A stretch of 13,588 nt of DNA, taken from assembly GCA_947475855.1 (NCBI GenBank), contig CANJPN010000120.1, positions 1-13,588 on the forward strand, given 5' to 3'. This stretch comes from Bradyrhizobiaceae bacterium (GTDB lineage: Bacteria; Pseudomonadota; Alphaproteobacteria; Rhizobiales; Hyphomicrobiaceae). The notes beneath the pieces are model-generated. The model ran no database searches. It saw only the letters and a program-made list of their open reading frames with translations, and was not told the origin of the DNA. The number at the start of each line of letters is the position of its first letter. Position 1 is the first letter of the stretch. Of this stretch, positions 8,333 through 13,588 are shown one piece after another. The position numbers and the translations under genes are program-made.

Positions 8333-10917
8333 AGGGTCAAGAAGGTCCAGTTGGCGGTGGCGATCGTTCACGACGCGAAGCAAGTGACGCGGGCGGGAGC
8401 GCCGACACTGCGGCCAGCAAACTGTATCCATGCTCATACACGCAGAAGCGCATCTGGTACTCGCAGCAGATCGACCCGGATAGCAGTCATTGGAATGTCG
8501 GCATGCGCTGGCAGCTGCGGGGCGCGCTACGCGATACGACCGTTGAGCGTGCGTGGCAGATCCTCGCTGATCGCCACGAATCCTTGAGAACGGGGATCGA
8601 AGAGTTCGACGGGACGCCCTACCAAAGGGTCTGGGATCAGTTCCAGCCAAAGGTCGGGATCATCGACATCTCGCGCTTGCCGCCCGATCAGCGTGCATCG
8701 GCTGCCGATGAAATCGCGTCGAACGACGCCAAGAAGCCGATTGCTCTGACGGCATCGCCGCCCTTTAGGATTCAATTGATAAGGATCGACGTAGATACGT
8801 CGATCCTTCTGACGAATTTCCACAACGTCATAGTCGATGGCTGGTCGGTCGGCGTATTGATCAGGGAGTTCGGCCATATCGCCGCGCAGCTCCAGGCCGG
8901 TCAAACGCTGGAGTTGCCCGAAGTCTTGATGCAGCACGTCGACTACACGCTCTGGCAAGAGGACATGCTCGAGTCCGGTAGCTTCGATGCCGACAAGGTC
9001 TACTGGAAAAAACTTCTGGCGAACTGGAAGCGATTTGAGATCGAGCCAGACAGGCCGCGTCCCGCGGTTCTTACCCACGAAGGTGAGATCAGGACGGTGT
9101 TACTGCCGCGCCAACTGAGCGATGCGCTGACGGGCTTTGCGAGGATGAATGGGGCGTCGATGTTCCATGTCGGCATCTCGGCACTGTCCGCGGCACTCAG
9201 CAACGCCAGCGGCAATCCGGACGTGTTCATCGGCACCCAAACGGCATGCCGCGACGAACCCGAGTTGGCCGGCTTGGTCGGGCCGTTGATCAATACCGCT
9301 GCTCTCCGCTTTGACGCGGCCGAGGATCCCACTCTCATCGAGTTACTCAAGCGATGCCGGCAGCGCTGCACGGAAGCGATGACCCATCAGCATTTGCCAT
9401 TTAACTTCGTGGTCGAGGCGCAAAACCCCAGTCGCGATCCCAGCCGCAATCTCATGTACTCGATATTGTTCACCGCCCAGACGGCGCACATCGATACCGG
9501 GCAAATGGGCGACCTGACGTTTGACGGGCTCACGATTGCGGCGATGCCGTCCTTCTCAGCCGGCGCGCAGACTGATCTTGGCTTCTTCATGGTCGGGCGC
9601 GAAGAGGGCTGGCGGCTTTCGTGCGCCGGCAACACCGACTTGTTTGAAATCGCGACGATCGACCGGTTGCTGGAGAGCTGGGCACAGGCCGTCGAGGCTC
9701 TGGTGGCGCACGGCGGCACGATGCGGCTGTCGGAACTGGCCGCGCAAAAGGTGCATCGATATCCTGCAGTCGGGCTCTCGGGGGCTCATCGGAGCCAGCC
9801 GGTCGCGCTGTCGCCGGTTGACGGCCAGAACGAGATCGAGGCTCGCATTGCCGAAGTCTGGAAGGAAGTATTGGATTTCGACGGTATAAGTGGCGATACG
9901 GATTATTTCGATGCTGGTGGCACATCACTGTCCGCCATGCGCATGCTATCGCGAGTTAGCAAGGCATTCGGCAAAAGCTTTGCGCTGACCACCCTGCTGC
10001 GCAACCCCATGTTGCGCGAGTTCGCGACGTCCATCGCGAAAATCGTAACACCCACCGTGGTCGCTCGAGAGGGCGTCGCAGATAAAGTAGTTGGGCCAGC
10101 AAGCCGTGCAGGCGCTCGACAGAACATCATCGCGTTGAACAATGGATTGGCCTATCGCTTTATCCAGCGTCACCTGTCGCACCAATATTCCGTTGTCGAT
10201 GTCCCCATTGGTACAGAGGAAGACATCGAGTTTGCGGCAACTCACGACTTCGTAGAACTCTCTGAACGCGTCGTCGAACGCATCATCGAGGCCCAGCCGG
10301 AAGGCCCATTGGTGATCATGAGCTACTGCGCGATGGGTATCGTCGCATATGAAGCGGCGCGTCAACTTGCAGCGCGAGGCAGAACGGTAAAGCAGCTCAT
10401 CGTCCTGAACGCGACGGCGCCGTACTACAATGAGAAACTTGGGCTCAAGGCCAGATGGCTCCGCCGCATGGCACAAGTGCGGGAAGCCGCGCATTACTTC
10501 CGGGTATTGCTCGCAATGCGCAAGCGCGGCGAGATCACGACCGAAATGTTCCTCCGCCACTATACGACCCTACGTAAGTTGGGAGTTCCGAAGCTGCTGC
10601 TGAAGCTCAAGCTGATTGACCCGGCACCAATACCGAGCGACTTCGAGAGCCTTCTGGAGTTTCCCATTATCGTAAAGGGCTTGTTCGCCAGCGCGCCGCG
10701 CCAGACGAAGAAAATCGATTGCGACGTTGCGGTCTTCACCTCGAGAGACATGCTTAAGGGGCCCGCGTTTCCGCCTGCACTGGGTTGGCAGGATTGCGTC
10801 ACTGGCAACGCCAGGGTCTTCAACGTCAACGGCTTGCACAGTGAAATGCTGACCGAAGTTGTTGCGATCGAGATCGCGCACGAACTCGTCAAAGTACTCG
10901 ACGGCGGTCAGTTTTAG
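8329..10917 (+). CDS. NRPS terminal protein, C-PCP-TE without an A domain
   Basis: 862 aa. The ATG at 8329-8331 overlaps the TGA of the previous gene (ATGA), so the two are translationally coupled. The condensation domain (~30-460) has recognisable core motifs: RHESLRT from residue 82, VGPLINT, HQHLPFNFVVE and SRNLMYS. However, the catalytic HHxxxDG reads HNVIVDG (165-171), with Asn166 in place of the second, catalytic His. A PCP follows (~500-570) with Ser533 in DAGGTSL. There is no adenylation domain between them, so the carrier must be charged in trans or receive the whole chain from upstream. The C-terminal ~250 residues are a thioesterase-type alpha/beta hydrolase. Its nucleophile elbow is SYCAMG, with Cys667 where Ser is usual, and His837 (NGLHSEML) and probably Asp807 complete a triad. 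The usual HPGGG-like segment near the TE start is replaced by ALNNGL. By position this protein ends the assembly line and releases the product. Hydrolysis, cyclisation or transfer to an external nucleophile are all possible. Confidence 0.92.
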   Translation: MKGQEGPVGGGDRSRREASDAGGSADTAASKLYPCSYTQKRIWYSQQIDPDSSHWNVGMRWQLRGALRDTTVERAWQILADRHESLRTGIEEFDGTPYQRVWDQFQPKVGIIDISRLPPDQRASAADEIASNDAKKPIALTASPPFRIQLIRIDVDTSILLTNFHNVIVDGWSVGVLIREFGHIAAQLQAGQTLELPEVLMQHVDYTLWQEDMLESGSFDADKVYWKKLLANWKRFEIEPDRPRPAVLTHEGEIRTVLLPRQLSDALTGFARMNGASMFHVGISALSAALSNASGNPDVFIGTQTACRDEPELAGLVGPLINTAALRFDAAEDPTLIELLKRCRQRCTEAMTHQHLPFNFVVEAQNPSRDPSRNLMYSILFTAQTAHIDTGQMGDLTFDGLTIAAMPSFSAGAQTDLGFFMVGREEGWRLSCAGNTDLFEIATIDRLLESWAQAVEALVAHGGTMRLSELAAQKVHRYPAVGLSGAHRSQPVALSPVDGQNEIEARIAEVWKEVLDFDGISGDTDYFDAGGTSLSAMRMLSRVSKAFGKSFALTTLLRNPMLREFATSIAKIVTPTVVAREGVADKVVGPASRAGARQNIIALNNGLAYRFIQRHLSHQYSVVDVPIGTEEDIEFAATHDFVELSERVVERIIEAQPEGPLVIMSYCAMGIVAYEAARQLAARGRTVKQLIVLNATAPYYNEKLGLKARWLRRMAQVREAAHYFRVLLAMRKRGEITTEMFLRHYTTLRKLGVPKLLLKLKLIDPAPIPSDFESLLEFPIIVKGLFASAPRQTKKIDCDVAVFTSRDMLKGPAFPPALGWQDCVTGNARVFNVNGLHSEMLTEVVAIEIAHELVKVLDGGQF
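8781..8808. repeat. Perfect 12-bp inverted repeat (hairpin) inside the C-domain coding sequence
   Basis: AAGGATCGACGT (8781-8792) and its exact reverse complement ACGTCGATCCTT (8797-8808) flank the 4-base loop AGAT. No run of T follows, so it does not look like an intrinsic terminator. It lies inside the condensation domain, just upstream of the codons for the altered HNxxxDG motif (8821 onward), and encodes part of a beta strand (IRIDVDTSIL). A regulatory role is possible but not shown. Confidence 0.6.
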
Positions 10918-10950
10918 TCGCGGAGCCGAGTAACTATGTAATCAATGCGG

Positions 10951-10976
10951 CCAATACTTCGCGTGCTGATTATTGG
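10951..10976. repeat. Short inverted repeat in the gap after the TE gene
   Basis: The 124 bp between the TE stop (10917) and the hydrolase ATG (11042) is the longest non-coding gap in the window. It holds CCAATA (10951-10956) and TATTGG (10971-10976), an inverted repeat with a 14-base spacer that could be a weak operator. I see no clear sigma-70 promoter and no GC hairpin with a T-run terminator in this gap, so the downstream genes may be read from the same transcript. Confidence 0.2.
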
Positions 10977-11041
10977 ATAGCTGGACCTGCCGTAGCCAAA
11001 ATGAGGACTTGTTGCTGTTTGTACTCCCACTATCTCGCGCC

Positions 11042-12081
11042 ATGACGATGGTGACTGCATTACTGGCAGTTGCCGTGTTCGCGTTTGCCATGTGGCACGG
11101 CTCTGGACTGTGGCTGGCCCTCCGGCCGCATCCTCCGGTGCAAGCAGTGAATGCGGCATCGTTGGAGATAATCGATCTTTCTGTTGTCGAGGACGCTACG
11201 CCATCTGCGCCTCGCACCTATGAAGTTCGCGCCTTCATTTCCCAGGGCTGGCGTGACAACCTTGGCGCCCGCAACTTGCCCGTTGTCTTCTACATGCCCG
11301 GATGGGGGGAAGACCCGTTGATAGCGACGTCCTCCTCAAGGCCATCGCCAGTGATGGCTATCTTGTGCTGGCAGTCGCCGATGTCGCGCACGATGCACCG
11401 GAGACCGGTGAGAGTGCCGAAGCACGCCTCGCGCGAGTGGCCCCTCTCGACCTGAATGATGTGAGGGGTGTCGAGCAGTTTGTGAGTGCGGCGGATCGAA
11501 AGGCGGACCTCGCTGCCAAGAAGATCTCGAGTCTGATCGACGCCATAGCGGCGGCTCAATCCAGACCTGGGTCCGAACTGTTGAAGCGGGCCGATCTGCA
11601 CCGGATCGCGACAATTGGTTTCTCGTTTGGCGGCTCGTCCGCGGCAGCAGCATTGCGCTTGGACCGCCGCGTGGCTGCTGCGGTGAATATCGATGGATGG
11701 CACTTCGGGAGCAGTGCAGGACAGCCCGTCGACAAGCCGTTCCTGGTCTTCAAGAGCACGAACTCCATGCCGCCGATCGAGTACGGGATAGCGGGTCGCA
11801 ATACCTCGGCGGTCGATCGCATCTCGCAAGCCCGCGAGCATGGCCAACTCGCGCTGCCGCAAAGCCGTTCGATTGTCATTCATGGCACGCTGCATGGCGA
11901 CTACACCGACCAATTGCATGGGGGAAATCGCTGGACCGAGTGGCGGCCTTGGCAGCCGCCGCTGGCTCACCCGGCGGTCGTGCGTGCGACGATCGACAGC
12001 GCAACCCTCGAGTTTTTGGCATCCAAAGTGCGGATGGCCCAATCGGTCGGTCGCGCGGCTTCCTCCTCTGTTGCCAGATAG
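11042..12081 (+). pseudogene. PAF-acetylhydrolase-like serine hydrolase, N-terminally anchored, split by a -1 frameshift
   Basis: Two overlapping frames together make one alpha/beta hydrolase of ~346 aa. The first frame (ATG 11042) gives a hydrophobic N-terminus (TALLAVAVFAFAMW), a signal peptide or membrane anchor, and runs to VVFYMPGWG. The second frame takes over at the G6 run 11304-11309 (GGRPVDSDVLLKAIASDGYL) and ends at the TAG 12079-12081. One extra G would restore a continuous protein. Catalytic elements all lie in the second frame: GFSFGG with Ser at 11623-11625, NIDGWHFG with Asp at 11692-11694, and HGTLHGDYTD with His at 11893-11895. Their spacing and the IDGW and GTLHxDYxD contexts resemble the PAF-acetylhydrolase/lipase group rather than a type II thioesterase. 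The substrate is unknown; an ester or lipid outside the cytoplasm is plausible. TTG 11012, preceded by GAGGA (11003-11007), is an alternative start that gives a longer leader. Whether the gene is dead, phase-variable or only mis-sequenced cannot be decided here. Confidence 0.72.
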
Positions 12082-12110
12082 AAATCCTGCGAGAGAGGTC
12101 GACAAAGCAG

Positions 12111-13022
12111 ATGCGCAAATTCGCAATGAGCTTGGTGACGACGACCATATTTGGGCGTTGGGCAAGGCCGTTCCTGCGTATGCCATACGAACGGCGATAC
12201 TGGTCGCGCGGGATGAACCTGATGAGCGGCGTGTTCCCGTCCTTCGAGGACGCGCTGCGTCATGCGCCGCCGGGCCGGGCGACGGGTTGGGACGAAAAGG
12301 GAATTGCCTCTAATCTCGTCGGCGACAAGGTGCCGGCCCATGCAAGGAACGGAAAGGATGACCTTCCCGTTTTGGTCCACCAGCCATCCACTTTCGCGGT
12401 CCTCTTGTGGCTCAACAAGGTATTGAAGCCGGGAGCACGGATCGTCGACGTTGGAGGTGCCAGCGGCCTGACCTATTGGCACTACCGCAACTACTTCGAT
12501 CTGCCCTCTGGCGTCACCTGGAACGTGGTGGACATGCCTGAAGTGACGGCACGGGCAAGGGAACTGGCGGTAAAAGCCGGCGCGGAGAATTTAACGTTCT
12601 CAGAAGATCTTACTGCGCTTGACGAATGCGATGTGCTCATGTCATTGGGATGCATACAGTATATGTCGCCGGATGCGCTTGCGACTTTCATGAAGGCGGC
12701 GCAACGGGCACGGACTGTCATCGTCAATAAGATCCCCCTGATCGATGGCCCGGATTTCTGGACGCTGCAATGTCTCGGGACGACCTTCGCGCCCTACCGG
12801 GTTTCGAACCGCGCGGGATTCCTGCGGGAGTTCGCCGATATCGGTCTTGAGGTTTGCGACGCCTGGGATGTGCCCGAGCTGAACATGTCGATCCCGTTCG
12901 AACCCGAACATCACGTGCCGAGTTTGAAGGGTCTCGTGCTGCGCAATCGAGCAGTGACGGAATTGAAGAATGTAACGAGTGAAGGGCAACGGGGCCAAGA
13001 GGCCCTCGTTGGCGCCGCGTAG
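12111..13022 (+). CDS. SAM-dependent methyltransferase, TIGR04325-like
   Basis: 303 aa. It starts at ATG 12111, 29 bp after the hydrolase stop, with a purine-rich GAGAGAGG at 12091-12098 (12-base spacing, slightly long); ATG 12126 is a possible alternative. The N-terminal SGVFPSFEDALRHAP followed by GWDEKGI resembles the opening of the TIGR04325 putative methyltransferase family. A Rossmann SAM-binding motif, IVDVGGASGLTYWHY, begins at residue 111 (Asp113), and an acidic loop, NVVDMPEV, has Asp141. MSLGCIQYM and the C-terminal PYRVSNRAGFLREFADIGLEV also fit that family. Members are usually found among O-antigen, exopolysaccharide or other glycan genes, and their substrates are mostly uncharacterised. 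Here it lies between a hydrolase and a glycosyltransferase on the same strand, so it could O-methylate a sugar on the PKS/NRPS product or act on a cell-surface glycan. The assignment as a methyltransferase is firm; the substrate is not known. Confidence 0.86.
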   Translation: MRKFAMSLVTTTIFGRWARPFLRMPYERRYWSRGMNLMSGVFPSFEDALRHAPPGRATGWDEKGIASNLVGDKVPAHARNGKDDLPVLVHQPSTFAVLLWLNKVLKPGARIVDVGGASGLTYWHYRNYFDLPSGVTWNVVDMPEVTARARELAVKAGAENLTFSEDLTALDECDVLMSLGCIQYMSPDALATFMKAAQRARTVIVNKIPLIDGPDFWTLQCLGTTFAPYRVSNRAGFLREFADIGLEVCDAWDVPELNMSIPFEPEHHVPSLKGLVLRNRAVTELKNVTSEGQRGQEALVGAA

Positions 13023-13040
13023 AGTGAGTGAGAAGACCGA

Positions 13041-13571
13041 ATGCTTCTTGATGTAATCGCAGGTGGCGTCGTCGTATTGGCGGCTGCTGCGTTTTGCTAC
13101 CACCACTTCATGTACCCGATGCTCTTGAAGAGCTTCGCGGCGCAGAAGCGTTGGGAGACGCCGCAGGCAGCGGATGCCGGGCTCGACCCATTGCGAGGGC
13201 TCACTCCGCCGGTCACTTTGATCGTTCCTGCATACAACGAAGAGCGCTTTATCGCCGAAAAGGTGCACAACCTTGCCGCGCTGGACTATCCGCGCGACCG
13301 CCTCGGCGTCGTGATTGCGCTTGACGGCTGCACGGATTCGACCGAGCAGGTCGCCCGGGAAGCCTTGGAGCAGGCCGGCTCGCCGCCGCATATTGAGCTG
13401 CGGGTGCATCCCATGAATCGTGGCAAACTGGCGCTGCTCAACGAAGAGATCGCATCAGCGCCGGGCGAGATCGTCGCGCTCAGCGATGCGTCGGCGGGCG
13501 CGTCCCAGGACGTGGTGTACGAGGCGGGGGAGGCAAGGGGCCCCGCGGCGTTGCGCGTAGGGAGGCCGTAG
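13041..13571 (+). CDS. Family 2 glycosyltransferase, N-terminal part; frame disrupted near window end
   Basis: 176 codons from ATG 13041, with a good Shine-Dalgarno site (GAGAAG, 13030-13035, 5-base spacing), 18 bp after the methyltransferase stop, so probably the same operon. Residues ~4-25 are a membrane segment (VIAGGVVVLAAAAFCY). From residue ~58 the GT-A fold begins: VTLIVPAYNEERFI, then VVIALDGCTDST (the nucleotide-sugar binding Asp region), NRGKLALLNEEIASA and IVALSDASA, which carries the second conserved acidic position. After about base 13490 the protein stops resembling the family and becomes Gly/Ala/Arg-rich until the TAG at 13569-13571, whereas relatives usually continue for another 150-200 residues. 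A frameshift, a real truncation, or poor sequence at the end of a contig could explain this. It most likely transfers a hexose from a nucleotide sugar at the inner membrane; donor and acceptor are unknown. Confidence 0.8.
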   Translation: MLLDVIAGGVVVLAAAAFCYHHFMYPMLLKSFAAQKRWETPQAADAGLDPLRGLTPPVTLIVPAYNEERFIAEKVHNLAALDYPRDRLGVVIALDGCTDSTEQVAREALEQAGSPPHIELRVHPMNRGKLALLNEEIASAPGEIVALSDASAGASQDVVYEAGEARGPAALRVGRP

Positions 13572-13588
13572 GCCGACCGGAGAGCAAC

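Noticed and set aside
8400..9730. Reading the C domain of the second protein as an epimerisation or heterocyclisation domain
   Set aside because: The motif is HNxxxDG rather than the DxxxxD of cyclisation domains. The domain precedes, rather than follows, its PCP, which argues against epimerisation.
11341..11410. Short inverted repeats in the hydrolase gene (GCCATC..GATGGC and CACCGG..CCGGTG)
   Set aside because: Arms are only 6 bp and such repeats are common by chance in GC-rich sequence. They lie inside coding DNA with no other signal.
11290..12186. Minus-strand open frame of about 298 codons opposite the hydrolase
   Set aside because: The + strand has a clear Ser/Asp/His hydrolase with conserved motifs over the same bases, and the antisense product has none. 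It does not explain the frameshift.
1..13588. tRNA, rRNA, CRISPR array, insertion sequence or attachment site
   Set aside because: No direct repeat series, transposase motifs, terminal inverted repeats or tRNA-like cloverleaf were recognised on either strand. Nearly all bases are in megasynthase or accessory genes.

Overview
The window is GC-rich with dense + strand coding. It holds the 3' part of a modular polyketide/nonribosomal peptide (PKS/NRPS) biosynthetic locus, followed by a short run of accessory genes. GC-rich codon use, ATGA-type gene coupling and the downstream methyltransferase and glycosyltransferase families fit a proteobacterium. An alphaproteobacterium of the Bradyrhizobium/Methylobacterium kind is my best guess, but nothing here proves the taxon.

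Layout, all on the + strand: (1) 1-226, the C-terminal end of an upstream megasynthase protein, ending in a carrier domain. (2) 251-8332, a 2.7-kaa hybrid synthase with order KS-AT-ACP-aminotransferase(AMT)-C-A-PCP. (3) 8329-10917, a terminal C-PCP-TE protein with no adenylation domain, coupled to the previous gene by an ATGA overlap. (4) about 11042-12081, a membrane-anchored or exported serine hydrolase resembling PAF-acetylhydrolases, split by a frameshift at a G6 run. (5) 12111-13022, a TIGR04325-like SAM methyltransferase. (6) 13041-13571, the start of a family 2 glycosyltransferase whose reading frame deteriorates and stops near the window edge.

Proposed assembly (inference): an acyl chain arrives on the upstream carrier and is extended once with malonyl-CoA by KS-AT-ACP. 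No KR/DH/ER is present, so the beta-keto group survives and the in-line PLP aminotransferase converts it to a beta-amine. The C-A-PCP module then adds one amino acid, predicted glycine from the binding-pocket residues. The chain moves to the C-PCP-TE protein, whose C domain carries HN instead of HH in its catalytic motif and whose TE has Cys instead of Ser as the apparent nucleophile. The predicted core is therefore a beta-amino-acyl-glycine unit with an unusual release step. This is the iturin/mycosubtilin/microcystin type of beta-amino acid logic in a compact form that I cannot match to a named cluster.

The three downstream genes have the same orientation with short gaps and may tailor or export the product, or may belong to a neighbouring polysaccharide locus. 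Up to three reading-frame disruptions (near 276-279, at 11304-11309 and after about 13490) suggest either genuine gene decay or base errors in this assembly.
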